Below are positions 10,418-19,972 of a stretch of 64,000 nt of DNA, one piece after another. Position 1 is the stretch's first letter; the number at the start of each line of letters is the position of its first letter. The stretch covers positions 368,172 to 432,171 of the forward strand of contig NZ_SPNJ01000005.1 of NCBI RefSeq assembly GCF_004563925.1, in the 5' to 3' direction. The notes beneath the pieces are model-generated. The model did not search any database. It had not been told where the DNA came from and was given only the letters and a program-made list of their open reading frames with translations. The DNA comes from Herbaspirillum sp. 3R11 (lineage in GTDB: Bacteria > Pseudomonadota > Gammaproteobacteria > Burkholderiales > Burkholderiaceae_D). A program made the translations under genes and the position numbers.

Positions 10418-11299
10418 ATGACCATGCAATCGGATGAAATGCGGATATTTATCGCGGTGGTCGAGGCCGGCAGCCTGAGCGCCGCCGCCGAAGTGCTGGA
10501 ACAGACCACCTCGGGTGTCAGCCGTGCCTTGACGCGGTTGGAGGAAAAGCTCGGCACCAGTTTGCTGACGCGCACCACGCGGCGCATGGACCTGACCGAA
10601 GAAGGGCAGGTGTTCCTGGAGCAGGCGCGCGAGATCGTCGCCGCCATGGAGCGCGCGGAAGAATCGATCCGCATCCGCAGCCAGAAGCCGGTCGGCAAGC
10701 TGCGCGTGGATGCCTCGGCGCCGTTCATGCTCCACTGTATCGTGCCGTACGTGGGCGCCTTCCGCGAAGCCTATCCCGATATCGAACTGGACCTGACCAC
10801 CAATGACCGCTTCATTGATCTGGTCGAGCAGCGCACCGACATCGCCATCCGCATCGGCGAGCTGCAGGATTCGACGTTGCACGCCAAGGCGCTGACCTCG
10901 GCCCGGCTGCAACTGCTGGCCAGCCCGGAATATCTGCGCCGGCATGGCACGCCGAAGACCGTCAAGGATCTCGACAAGCACCAACTGATCGGCTTCACGC
11001 AGCCGGAAGGACTCAACAACTGGCCGCTGCAGCACGAAGACGGCGACCGTTATCCGATCCGGCCGGCGCTGCGAGCTTCAAGCGGGGAGACCATCCGGCA
11101 ACTGGCGCTGCACGGGCAAGGCATCGCCTGCCTGTCCAATTTCATGTCGGATGCCGATGTGGCGGCGGGACGTCTGGTTCGCTTGCTGGAAAAGTCGCAT
11201 ACGGCATTCCGCCAGCAGATCCACGCCGTGTACTACCGGAATACCCAGATTTCGAGACGCATCAGCTGCTTCCTCGATTTTTTGCAATGCAAGCTGTAA
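10418..11299 (+). CDS. LysR-family transcriptional regulator
   Basis: 293-residue LysR regulator. The N-terminal winged helix-turn-helix is at residues ~6-64 (AGSLSAAAEVLEQTTSGVSR, then LEEKLGTSLLTRTTRRMDLT), and the rest is the periplasmic-binding-protein-like effector domain, with the family stretch FREAYPDIELDL. ATG 10418 has GGAG 7 nt upstream, better than the in-frame TTG at 10406. Divergent from the MFS transporter/reductase pair, which is its likely target; the effector is unknown. DHA1-type exporters divergent from LysR genes are a common arrangement. Confidence 0.92.
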   Translation: MTMQSDEMRIFIAVVEAGSLSAAAEVLEQTTSGVSRALTRLEEKLGTSLLTRTTRRMDLTEEGQVFLEQAREIVAAMERAEESIRIRSQKPVGKLRVDASAPFMLHCIVPYVGAFREAYPDIELDLTTNDRFIDLVEQRTDIAIRIGELQDSTLHAKALTSARLQLLASPEYLRRHGTPKTVKDLDKHQLIGFTQPEGLNNWPLQHEDGDRYPIRPALRASSGETIRQLALHGQGIACLSNFMSDADVAAGRLVRLLEKSHTAFRQQIHAVYYRNTQISRRISCFLDFLQCKL

Positions 11300-11421
11300 T
11301 GCCTGCCTTGGAAGAGAACCATTCGACGCGTCATTTGTCTTGATCGTGTCACGACGATTCGTCATCATGAAGCGTCGCTGCAACATTGCTGAATACTGAT
11401 TAAAAATATAACGGAGCAAGC

Positions 11422-14400
11422 ATGCCCCTGATTTCCCGGAACGCGCGTTGGATCTCGCCACTGCAACTGGCATTGGCTTTACTCTTGTCGCCGGCTATTG
11501 ACGCCATGGCCGCCGGCGTTGCCGGTTTTTCACCGCAAGGCGAGGTGGCCCAGATCCGTCAGGCGCGCGCCACGTTTTCCGAGCCGATCGTCAAGTTCGG
11601 CGATCCCAAGGCGGCGGCGCCGTTCGACGTCAATTGCGCCGTGGCCGGCACCTCGCGCTGGGCCGACGGCAAGAACTGGGTCTATGATTTCGAACGCGAC
11701 CTGCCGCCCGGCACGCGTTGCTCCTTTACCTTGAAGCCCGGCGTCAAAGCCGTCTCCGGCGCTGCGCTGAGCGGCAAGAGCGTATTCCAGTTCAGCACCG
11801 GCGGTCCGGCGGTGGTCCGTCACATGCCGAGCGGCGAAGAGATCGAAGAAGAACAGGCCTTCATCCTGTTCCAGAACGGCGCTGCCAACCAGGACACCGT
11901 GCGCGACCATCTGTATTGCGAAGCCGAAGGCGTGCATGAGCGCATCCCAGTCAAGTTCGTCGCCGATGCCACGCGCAAGCAGTTGCTGCAAGAGTTCGCC
12001 AAGAAGATTGATCCGGCCACTGTCACCATCGTGCAATGCCAGCAGCGCCTGCCCAATGATTCCACGGTGCGGTTGACCTGGGACAAGGGTATTGCCACGC
12101 CGAACGGCATCGCGACGACGATTCCACAGACGTTCAAGTTCAAGGTGCGCAAGGAGTTCACCGCCAGCCTCAGCTGCGAACGTGAAAACGCCAATGCCGC
12201 CTGCTCGCCGATCCGCCCCGTCACCGTGTCGTTTTCCTCGCCGGTGCCGCGCAAGCTGGCCGAGGCAGTGGAGCTCAAAAGCAGCAATGGCAAGCTCAAG
12301 CCTTTCTTTGAAAAAGGCAATGTCGACGAGACCGTCTACGGCCTGACCTTCAAACCGCCGTTCGCCGAGAACGGTGAGTTCACCATCAATCTGCCGTCCG
12401 GTTTCAAGGACGAAAGCGGCCGTGCGCTCGGCAATGCCTCCGCGTTTCCGCTGAAGTCGCGCACCGCCGGCTATCCGCCGCTGGCGAAATTCCCGGCCGC
12501 GCCATTCGGCATCATTGAGCTCAACGCCGACGCCACCTTGCCGGTGACCTTGCGTCGCGTCGAAGCCAATCTGCTGGCGCGCGGCGTCGACGGCAAGGCC
12601 TTGCCCGGCAAGGTCGCCAATCTCAAGGTCGATGGCGACAAGGGCGTGATCGCCTGGTTGACGCGCCTCAATCGCTACCACGAGCGCTGGGGCGATACCT
12701 CCGGCAAGACGCCCGACACGCGCGCCATCGGTTTGCTGGCCAAGGAGCCTGGCGTGAAGACGCTGAACCTGCCGGCCCTGTCCGATGCCAAGGACGGCGA
12801 ACGGCCGTTTGAAGTGGTCGGCATCCCGCTGAAGGATCCCGGCTTTTACGTCGTAGAACTGGAGTCGCAGAAACTCGGCGCCTCGCTGCTAGGTAAGCCG
12901 GCGCCGATGTACGTGCGCACCAGCACGCTGGTGACCAATCTGTCGGTGCACGTCAAGCTGGGCCGCGAGAACAATGCGGTCTGGGTGACTACGCTCGATA
13001 CCGCCAAGCCGGTGGCCGACGCCGACGTGCGCGTCTCCAATTGCCGGGGCGAAGAAATCTGGCGCGGCAAGACCAACGCCATCGGCGTGGCCACGATTGC
13101 CAAGCCGCTAGAAGATCGTTGCGCCATGGGGCAGAATGAAGACGGTGCCATCAATGGCCTGTTCGTCAGCGCGCGCAAGACCGACGAAAAGGGACGCGCC
13201 GACATGGCGTTCGCGCTGACCTCATGGAATGACGGTATCGAATCATGGCGCTTCAATTTGCCGACGGATCGCTCGGCAAGCTCAAGCGCCCGCGCGCATA
13301 CGATCTTTGACCGCACCTTGTTCCGTGCCGGCGAAACGGTGTCGATGAAACATGAGTTCCGGCTTGAGAGCATGAATGGCTTCGCACTGGCCGGTAAAGA
13401 CAAGTTGCCGACGCGTGTGCGCATCATCCATCAGGGCAGCGGACAGGAATTTCAGTTCGCGCTGAACTGGCGCAATCAGAAGAACGCGGAGACCGTCTTC
13501 GCGATTCCCAAGGAGGCCAAGCTCGGCAGCTATGAAGTTCTGCTCGATCGCGGCGCCGCGAAAGCCGGCAGTGACGCCAGTGGCGATGGCGACAGCGAAG
13601 AGGGCGGCTACGCGCCCGGCACCTACAGCAGCGGCAGCTTCCGCGTGGAAGAATTCCGCCTGCCGCTGATGCAGGGACGCATCACGCCGGTGACTGGCAA
13701 AGGCAAGGGCGAGGCTCTGGTAGCGCCGAAAGAAGTGCCGCTCGACGTGCAGCTCAATTACATCAACGGCGGCGGCGCCTCCGGCCAGACCGTACGCGTC
13801 ACCAGCCTGATGCGCGCGAAGCCAGTCAGCTTCCCCGCGTATGAAGGTTATTCTTTCGATGCCGGCAATTCCGGCGGAGAAGACGGTACCGCGAATGACG
13901 ACCAGAAAATCGTCGCCGACAAGTTGCCGGTGACGCTCGACAAAAACGGCGCCGGCCGCACCACGGTGAAGTCGCTGCCGGTCTTCCGGACACCGCGCGA
14001 GTTGCTGACCGAAATGACCTATAGCGATCCGAACGGCGAGATCCAGACTGTCTCGAACGTCACGGCAGTGTGGCCGTCGGCAGTCGTCATCGGCATCAAG
14101 GGCGGCGACTGGGTGTCGGTGAAAAAGAAACTGGCGCTGACCATGGTCGCGCTCAACGCCGCCGGCCAGCCGCAAGCGGATGTACCGGTGGAAATCAGCG
14201 GTGAAAGCAAGCAGACCAATTCGCATCGCAAGCGCATGGTCGGCGGTTTCTATGCCTACGAAAATACACGCTCGTCGCAAAACCTCGGCACGCTGTGCTC
14301 GGGCAAGACCGACAAGCACGGCGTGCTGATCTGCGAAGTGTCCCTGACGGAAGCCGGCAACGTGGAGCTGACCGCCAGCGGCAAGGACGCCAACGGCAAC

Positions 14401-17232
14401 GCCGCCTTCGCCAAAACCTCGGTATGGGTGACGCGCCAGGGCGAGCTGTGGTTCGACGGTGAAAACCAGGACCGCATCGACATTCTCCCCGAGAAGAAAA
14501 CCTACCAGCCCGGCGAGACCGCCAAGTTCCAGGTGCGCATGCCGTTCCGCTACGCAACGGCATTGGTCGCAGTGGAACGCGAAGGCATCATCGAAACCCA
14601 GGTCGTGCAACTGAACGGCCAGGACCCGACCATCAGCTTGCCGGTCAAAGGCGGCTTCGCACCGAACGTATATGTGTCGGTGCTGGCCGTGCGCGGCCGC
14701 ATGCGCGAAGTGCCGTGGTATTCCTTCTTCTCCTGGGGCTGGAAAGAGCCGATCAACTGGTGGCATGAGTTCAAGGAATATCAGGCGCCCGGCACCATGG
14801 TCGATCTGGCCAAGCCGGCGTACAAGTTCGGTGTTGCCGAAATCGCCGTCGGCAGCGGCGCGCATGTGCTGAAAGTGGCCGTCACCGCCGATAAGACCAG
14901 CTACCCGATCCGCTCGGTCGCCAAGGTCAACGTGCAGGTCACGCAACCTGACGGCAAGCCGGCCGCCGGTGCGGAAATTGCGTTAGCCGCGGTGGACGAG
15001 GCCTTGCTGGAACTGCAGCCGAACAACAGCTGGAATCTGCTCTCTGCGATGCTGCAACGGCGCAGTTACGGCATCGAAACCGCAACCGCGCAGATGCAGG
15101 TGATCGGCAAACGCCACTACGGCAAGAAAGCCACGCCGGCTGGCGGCGGCGGCGGCAAGTCGCCGACGCGCGAGCTGTTCGACACGCTGTTGTTGTGGAA
15201 GCCCTACGTCGTGCTCGACGCCAACGGCAGGGCGCAGATCGATGTGCCGCTCAATGATTCGCTGACCTCGTTCCGCATCGTTGCGGTTGCCGAGAGCGGC
15301 GCCGGCTTGTTCGGCACCGGCACGGCCAGCATCCGCTCGTCGCAGGACGTGCAAGTGATCTCCGGCCTGCCGCCACTGGTGCGCGAAGGCGATCAGTTCA
15401 GCGCCATGGTCACGGTGCGCAATACCACGACACGCGCCATGCAGATTCGCCTGAATGCGAAGGCGAGTGGTGGTACGCCGACATCCACGATTGCCTTGCA
15501 GGACAAGGATGTCGCGATTCCCGCCGGTGAAGCGCGCGAAGTCACGTGGCCGGTTGCGGTGCCTGCAGATGTGTCGCAACTGAGCTGGGAAATCGGCGCG
15601 CAGGAACAATCGGCATCGCCGGCCAAAGACAGCATCAGGTTCGTGCAGCGGGTCTTGCCGGCGATCCCGGTGACGGTACAGCTGGCCACGCTGTTCCAGC
15701 TCGACAAGGCAACGTCAATGAGCGTGGCGCAGCCGGCCGACAGCCTGCCGGGACGCGGCGGCCTGAACATTTCGCTCAAGCCGTCTCTGGCCGGCGGTAG
15801 CGAAGGCATCCGCAAGTACTTCGCCGACTATCCGTTTGCCTGCCTCGAACAACGGACGTCGAAGGCGATCGGCCTGCGCGATGACGCCCTGTGGCAAAAG
15901 ATCGTCACCGACTTGCCGACCTATCTCGACGCCGACGGCCTGGCATATTACTTCCCGCCGAGCGAGTCCAACGCGCGGCGCGGCAGCGATACGTTGACCG
16001 CGTATCTGCTGGCGGCATCGAACGAGGCAGCTTATGTGTTGCCGGCGCAGAGCCGGGACAAGATGCTCGACGGTCTTGCCGCCTTTGTCGAAGGCAAGCT
16101 CACGCGTGATTTCTGGTCGCCGAAAAAAGACCTCGACGTGCGCAAGCTGGCCGCACTGGAAGCGCTGTCGCGCTATCACCGCGTGCAGCCGTCCATGCTC
16201 GGTTCGGTGCAGATCAATCCGAACCTGTGGCCGACTTCGGCGGTGCTGGACTGGATCGCGATCCTGCAGCGCGTGACGACGATTCCCGAGCGCGACAAGC
16301 GCCTGGGCGAAGCCGATCAGATCATTCGTTCGCGGCTGAACTATCAGGGTACGCGCATGGGATTCTCGGATGAAGCTGGCGACTACTGGTGGTGGCTGAT
16401 GGCCGGCGGCGACAGCAACGCCAACCGGCTGGTGCTGACCATGCTGAACAATCCTGCCTGGCGCGAAGACATGCCCAAGCTGATCAGCGGCGCCATCCAG
16501 CGCCAGCAGCGCGGCCACTGGAACACCACCACCGCCAACGTCTGGGGCAGCCTGGCGCTGGAGAAATTCAGCCGCGCCTTCGAGGCCGAAAAAGTCACCG
16601 GCACCACGCGCGTGGCGTCCGACGCCGGCAGCAATGCGCACGCATGGAGCGGTGCGGGCACCGCCGGCGGCAAGTTGCAACTGCCGTGGGGCACGCCGGC
16701 GCCGGGCACGCTGAAGTTCTCGCAAGAGGGCAGCGGCAAGCCGTGGATCACGATGCAGAGCCTGGCAGCGGTGCCATTGAAGACGCCGTTCTCTAGCGGT
16801 TATCGCATCACCAAAACGGTGGTCGCGGTAGAGCAGAAACAGCAGGGCATCTATAGCCGCGGTGACGTTTTGCGCGTGACGCTGGATATCGACGCACAGA
16901 CCGACATGACTTGGGTGGTGCTGAGCGATCCGATTCCTGGCGGCGCGAGTTTGCTGGGTTCGGGACTGGCGCGCGATTCGGCGATCACGCGTAGCGGCGA
17001 GGACGACGGCCGTTCACGCGGCAGCGCATGGCTGGCGTATGAGGAGCGCAGCTTCGAGGGCTATCGCGCGTATTACGAGCGCATGCCCAAGGGGCGATCA
17101 AGCATTACCTACACGGTGCGCCTGAACAACGCCGGCGAGTTCAGCCTGCCGCCGACGCGCGTCGAGGCAATGTATGCGCCGGAAATGTTCGGTGAAATCC
17201 CGAATGCCAGGATGAGCATCAAGGCGCAGTGA
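11422..17232 (+). CDS. Bacterial alpha-2-macroglobulin (YfhM-like, thioester type)
   Basis: Very large (1936 residues) periplasmic protease-trapping protein. The signal peptide is about residues 1-31 (hydrophobic LALALLLSPAIDAMA). The complement-type thioester motif CLEQ is at residues 1474-1477 (codons from 15841), inside YPFACLEQRTSKAIGL, as in thioester-containing bacterial A2Ms. The upstream part holds repeated beta-sandwich MG domains, and RELFDTLLLWKPYVVLDANG near residue 1255 marks the start of the C-terminal core. The stop overlaps the pbpC start by one base; the A2M-pbpC pairing is classic, with A2M thought to protect the envelope when peptidoglycan is breached. Unlike E. coli YfhM, no lipobox cysteine is visible, so the protein may be soluble. 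It is longer than E. coli YfhM (about 1650). Confidence 0.93.
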   Translation: MPLISRNARWISPLQLALALLLSPAIDAMAAGVAGFSPQGEVAQIRQARATFSEPIVKFGDPKAAAPFDVNCAVAGTSRWADGKNWVYDFERDLPPGTRCSFTLKPGVKAVSGAALSGKSVFQFSTGGPAVVRHMPSGEEIEEEQAFILFQNGAANQDTVRDHLYCEAEGVHERIPVKFVADATRKQLLQEFAKKIDPATVTIVQCQQRLPNDSTVRLTWDKGIATPNGIATTIPQTFKFKVRKEFTASLSCERENANAACSPIRPVTVSFSSPVPRKLAEAVELKSSNGKLKPFFEKGNVDETVYGLTFKPPFAENGEFTINLPSGFKDESGRALGNASAFPLKSRTAGYPPLAKFPAAPFGIIELNADATLPVTLRRVEANLLARGVDGKALPGKVANLKVDGDKGVIAWLTRLNRYHERWGDTSGKTPDTRAIGLLAKEPGVKTLNLPALSDAKDGERPFEVVGIPLKDPGFYVVELESQKLGASLLGKPAPMYVRTSTLVTNLSVHVKLGRENNAVWVTTLDTAKPVADADVRVSNCRGEEIWRGKTNAIGVATIAKPLEDRCAMGQNEDGAINGLFVSARKTDEKGRADMAFALTSWNDGIESWRFNLPTDRSASSSARAHTIFDRTLFRAGETVSMKHEFRLESMNGFALAGKDKLPTRVRIIHQGSGQEFQFALNWRNQKNAETVFAIPKEAKLGSYEVLLDRGAAKAGSDASGDGDSEEGGYAPGTYSSGSFRVEEFRLPLMQGRITPVTGKGKGEALVAPKEVPLDVQLNYINGGGASGQTVRVTSLMRAKPVSFPAYEGYSFDAGNSGGEDGTANDDQKIVADKLPVTLDKNGAGRTTVKSLPVFRTPRELLTEMTYSDPNGEIQTVSNVTAVWPSAVVIGIKGGDWVSVKKKLALTMVALNAAGQPQADVPVEISGESKQTNSHRKRMVGGFYAYENTRSSQNLGTLCSGKTDKHGVLICEVSLTEAGNVELTASGKDANGNAAFAKTSVWVTRQGELWFDGENQDRIDILPEKKTYQPGETAKFQVRMPFRYATALVAVEREGIIETQVVQLNGQDPTISLPVKGGFAPNVYVSVLAVRGRMREVPWYSFFSWGWKEPINWWHEFKEYQAPGTMVDLAKPAYKFGVAEIAVGSGAHVLKVAVTADKTSYPIRSVAKVNVQVTQPDGKPAAGAEIALAAVDEALLELQPNNSWNLLSAMLQRRSYGIETATAQMQVIGKRHYGKKATPAGGGGGKSPTRELFDTLLLWKPYVVLDANGRAQIDVPLNDSLTSFRIVAVAESGAGLFGTGTASIRSSQDVQVISGLPPLVREGDQFSAMVTVRNTTTRAMQIRLNAKASGGTPTSTIALQDKDVAIPAGEAREVTWPVAVPADVSQLSWEIGAQEQSASPAKDSIRFVQRVLPAIPVTVQLATLFQLDKATSMSVAQPADSLPGRGGLNISLKPSLAGGSEGIRKYFADYPFACLEQRTSKAIGLRDDALWQKIVTDLPTYLDADGLAYYFPPSESNARRGSDTLTAYLLAASNEAAYVLPAQSRDKMLDGLAAFVEGKLTRDFWSPKKDLDVRKLAALEALSRYHRVQPSMLGSVQINPNLWPTSAVLDWIAILQRVTTIPERDKRLGEADQIIRSRLNYQGTRMGFSDEAGDYWWWLMAGGDSNANRLVLTMLNNPAWREDMPKLISGAIQRQQRGHWNTTTANVWGSLALEKFSRAFEAEKVTGTTRVASDAGSNAHAWSGAGTAGGKLQLPWGTPAPGTLKFSQEGSGKPWITMQSLAAVPLKTPFSSGYRITKTVVAVEQKQQGIYSRGDVLRVTLDIDAQTDMTWVVLSDPIPGGASLLGSGLARDSAITRSGEDDGRSRGSAWLAYEERSFEGYRAYYERMPKGRSSITYTVRLNNAGEFSLPPTRVEAMYAPEMFGEIPNARMSIKAQ

Positions 17233-19439
17233 TGAACTTCAGTCTGCGACGACATATTGTGATCGTGTCGGCGGCGCTCCTGCTGGGAGCGCCGGGCGTC
17301 GCGCTTGCCGTTCCCGGCTTCGCCGAAGTGCAGCAGTCGTTCCGTTCGTCGGATGCCTCCATGTTCGACCGCCATGGCGAACTGATCCAGCAGTTGCGGC
17401 TCAACCCCAATGAGCGCCGCTTGTCGTGGATTGCGCTGGAAGATATTTCACCGGCGCTGCGCAATGCACTGATCGCCTCGGAAGACCGGCGCTTCTATCA
17501 GCACAGCGGCGTTGACTGGAACGCTGTCGCGGCCTCGGCCTGGGGGAATCTGTGGAACACCAAAACGCGCGGCGCATCGACCATCACGATGCAGCTGGCG
17601 GGTTTGATCTACGACGATTTGCGGCGCAAGTCGTCGGCGCGTTCGATGACGCAAAAAGTATCGCAGGTTTTCATCGCGCAGTCGCTGGAACGCAACTGGC
17701 GCAAGGACCAGATCCTTGAGGCCTATCTCAATTTGGTCAGCTTTCGCGGCGAGCTGGTCGGCGTGCATGCCTTGTCGCGCGTGCTGTTCGGCAAACATCC
17801 AAGCGGCCTGAACCAGAGCGAGGCGGCGATTGCCGTGGCGCTGATTCGTGCGCCCAACGCCAAACCGACGAAAGTGTCCGAACGCGCCTGCGTGATCCTC
17901 AAAGAACAGCAGGCGCCGCAGGAATGCAACGGCCTGCAGGGCCGTACCGAGCTGGTGTTGGCGCGCGCGACGGCGAAGGGCGAGGTCAGCGGTGCCGCGA
18001 CTGCACCGCAGCTGGCGCCGCATCTGGGGCGCAAACTGCTCAAGGATGCCGGCAAGCCGGTGTATTCCACGATTGACGCCGCAACACAGCGCTTCGCCAG
18101 CGATGCCTTGCGCCGGCAATTGTCGGCGCTGGTCGAGCGCAATATCGAGGACGGCGCGGTGGTCGTGATCGACAACGCCAGCGGCGATGTGCTGGCCTGG
18201 GTCGGCTCCAGCGGTTCCCTGTCCGGGGCGGCGCAGGTCGATGGTGTGCAGGCGTTGCGTCAGGCCGGTTCGACACTGAAGCCATTTTTGTACGAACTGG
18301 CGATCGAGAAAAAATGGCTGACGGCGGCCTCGTTGCTCGACGACTCGCCGGTCAATCTGGCGACTTCCTCCGGGTTGTATATCCCGCAGAATTACGACAA
18401 GCAGTTCAAGGGCTTGGTCAGCATGCGCACCGCGCTCGGCTCGTCGTTGAACATTCCCGCGGTGCGCACGCTGGTGACGGTGACGCCGGAGCGTTTCTTC
18501 CGGCGCTTGCAATCACTCGGTTTCAACCTGCGCGAGTCCGGCGATTATTACGGCTACAGCCTGGCGCTCGGCAGCGCCGACGTCAGCCTGTTGTCGCTTA
18601 CCAATGCCTATCGCGCATTGGCGAACCAGGGGCGCTACAGCAGTGTACGCACCACCGCCAGCGATCCGCGCGCGGCCTATCAGCAGGCGATGGACGGCAG
18701 CGCCTCCTTCATCGTCGGCGACATCCTGTCGGACCGCAGCGCGCGGGCGCGCACTTTCGGACTGGAGAGCGCCTTGTCGACGCGCATCTGGACCGCGGTC
18801 AAGACCGGCACGTCGAAGGACATGCGCGACAACTGGTGCGTCGGCTATTCTTCTCGCTATACGGTCGGCGTGTGGGTCGGCAACGCCTCCGGAGCACCTA
18901 TGTGGGATGTTTCTGGCGTCACGGGTGCTGCGCCGGTGTGGCAGGAAGTGATGCAGTACCTGCACCGGCAATCGGGTTCGCAGGAACCATCCCGGCCGGC
19001 ATCGGTGATCGCGCAGCCGGTGCAGTTCGAGAATCAGCTTGAGGCAGTGCGCACCGAGTACTTCCTGCCCGGAACACAGCAATCCCTGCTGCGCGTGGCG
19101 AAGTCCAACGACATTGCGCCGACGATCAGTTATCCGACGCCCGGTATGCTGGTGGCGATCGATCCCGATATCCCTCCCGCGCATCAGCGTTTGCGTTTCA
19201 GCGCACAGGGTGTGAAGCAGGGGAACTGGGTGCTTGACGGCAAGCCGCTGGTGCGGGCGGCTGGAAAGAAGACGGGCGACCTGGGTTACGACTGGATGCC
19301 GTGGCCGGGCAAGCACAAGCTGATATTGCAGGATGTGAACGGCGCGGTGCTTGATCAGTTGCAGTTTGAAGTGCGCGGGGCGCTGGTGCGACCGCCTGAG
19401 GGTAAGGCAGTGAAGGTGAAAGGTACCGTGGCAAAGTAG
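17232..19439 (+). CDS. pbpC: Penicillin-binding protein 1C
   Basis: 735-residue bifunctional peptidoglycan synthase. It has an N-terminal signal/anchor segment (residues ~8-26), then a GT51 glycosyltransferase domain with the catalytic-Glu motif ASEDRRFYQHSGVD and GASTITMQLAGL. The transpeptidase domain has SxxK (STLK, Ser347), SxN (SSLN, about residue 405) and KTGTSKDMRDNW. The C-terminal ~90 residues match the PBP1C-specific domain (GNWVLDGKPL and after). ATG 17232 overlaps the A2M stop by one base, so the two are translationally coupled. The hairpin at 19464-19497 probably also stops this transcript. Confidence 0.95.
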   Translation: MNFSLRRHIVIVSAALLLGAPGVALAVPGFAEVQQSFRSSDASMFDRHGELIQQLRLNPNERRLSWIALEDISPALRNALIASEDRRFYQHSGVDWNAVAASAWGNLWNTKTRGASTITMQLAGLIYDDLRRKSSARSMTQKVSQVFIAQSLERNWRKDQILEAYLNLVSFRGELVGVHALSRVLFGKHPSGLNQSEAAIAVALIRAPNAKPTKVSERACVILKEQQAPQECNGLQGRTELVLARATAKGEVSGAATAPQLAPHLGRKLLKDAGKPVYSTIDAATQRFASDALRRQLSALVERNIEDGAVVVIDNASGDVLAWVGSSGSLSGAAQVDGVQALRQAGSTLKPFLYELAIEKKWLTAASLLDDSPVNLATSSGLYIPQNYDKQFKGLVSMRTALGSSLNIPAVRTLVTVTPERFFRRLQSLGFNLRESGDYYGYSLALGSADVSLLSLTNAYRALANQGRYSSVRTTASDPRAAYQQAMDGSASFIVGDILSDRSARARTFGLESALSTRIWTAVKTGTSKDMRDNWCVGYSSRYTVGVWVGNASGAPMWDVSGVTGAAPVWQEVMQYLHRQSGSQEPSRPASVIAQPVQFENQLEAVRTEYFLPGTQQSLLRVAKSNDIAPTISYPTPGMLVAIDPDIPPAHQRLRFSAQGVKQGNWVLDGKPLVRAAGKKTGDLGYDWMPWPGKHKLILQDVNGAVLDQLQFEVRGALVRPPEGKAVKVKGTVAK

Positions 19440-19463
19440 GCTGCGAAGCGGTTCCAGAAACGC

Positions 19464-19497
19464 AAAAGGTCGATTGATTTTCATCAATCGACCTTTT
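19464..19497. terminator. Terminator of tRNA-Leu copy 1 (also downstream of pbpC)
   Basis: Perfect 15-bp stem 19464-19478 / 19483-19497. On the minus strand the loop is a GAAA tetraloop and the 3' arm ends in CTTTT. It lies 6 bp past the tRNA CCA end. On the plus strand it follows pbpC and is followed by further T residues, so it may work both ways. Confidence 0.9.
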
Positions 19498-19503
19498 ATG
19501 TTT

Positions 19504-19588
19504 TGGTGCCCACGGAGGGACTCGAACCCCCACACCTTGCGGCACATGGACCTGAACCATGCGCGTCTACCAATTCCGCCACGTGGGC
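19504..19588 (-). tRNA. tRNA-Leu(CAG), copy 1
   Basis: 85-nt leucine tRNA with a long variable arm and an encoded CCA end. Acceptor GCCCACG pairs with CGTGGGC, the D-arm starts TGGCGGAATTGGTAGACGC, the anticodon loop is TTCAGGT (anticodon CAG, reads CUG), and the T-arm contains GTTCGAGTC. It is identical base for base to the copy at 19833-19917. Confidence 0.97.
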
Positions 19589-19632
19589 CTAAAACGTTGT
19601 CACATCATCTGTGCAGCGCTTAGAAGGGCTGA

Positions 19633-19661
19633 ATAATACTGGCATTGTGTCTGATGGTCAA
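19633..19661 (-). promoter_or_regulatory. Sigma-70 promoter of tRNA-Leu copy 1
   Basis: Minus strand: -35 TTGACC (19656-19661), 17-nt spacer, -10 TATTAT (19633-19638). The tRNA begins about 45 nt after the -10. The hexamers and spacing are the same as those of the tRNA-Pro promoter at 62502-62530. Confidence 0.82.
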
Positions 19662-19792
19662 CAAAATAATGCCGGAAAATTCCGGCGATTTGAAGGCGGC
19701 GATGACGAGCGAAATGACGGGCGTGAAGGAGCGGTTTACAGTCAGAAATCAGAGGGGGGGAAGGGCGTTGAATTTTGTGACTCAGAAAACGC

Positions 19793-19826
19793 AAAAGGCT
19801 GGTTGATTTTCATCAACCAGCCTTTT
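19793..19826. terminator. Terminator of tRNA-Leu copy 2
   Basis: Perfect 15-bp stem 19793-19807 / 19812-19826 with a GAAA tetraloop on the minus strand, 6 bp past the second tRNA-Leu. Three of its 15 base pairs differ from the copy 1 terminator, and all three are compensated on the other arm. Confidence 0.9.
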
Positions 19827-19832
19827 ATGTTT

Positions 19833-19917
19833 TGGTGCCCACGGAGGGACTCGAACCCCCACACCTTGCGGCACATGGACCTGAACCATGCGCGTCTACC
19901 AATTCCGCCACGTGGGC
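19833..19917 (-). tRNA. tRNA-Leu(CAG), copy 2
   Basis: 85 nt, identical to copy 1 and 329 bp away from it (start to start). Same anticodon CAG and encoded CCA. It has its own consensus promoter upstream and its own hairpin downstream, so the two genes are separate transcription units. Confidence 0.97.
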
Positions 19918-19944
19918 TTCACGCTGTAAAAGCGAAAGAACGAG

Positions 19945-19972
19945 ATTATAGCGCAATTTCTGTGGATGTCAA
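19945..19972 (-). promoter_or_regulatory. Consensus sigma-70 promoter of tRNA-Leu copy 2
   Basis: Minus strand: -35 TTGACA (19967-19972), 16-nt spacer, -10 TATAAT (19945-19950). Both hexamers are perfect consensus. The tRNA starts about 27 nt after the -10. Confidence 0.88.

Noticed and set aside
11530..12681. Long minus-strand frame inside the A2M gene, with others nearby (13282-14946)
   Set aside because: Shadow frames of a strongly coding high-GC gene; His/Asp-rich translations without family features.
19589..19832. Remnant of an integrated element between the tRNA-Leu copies
   Set aside because: The interval is only 244 bp, holds the copy 1 promoter, and shows no integrase or attachment-site-like repeat beyond the tRNA unit itself.
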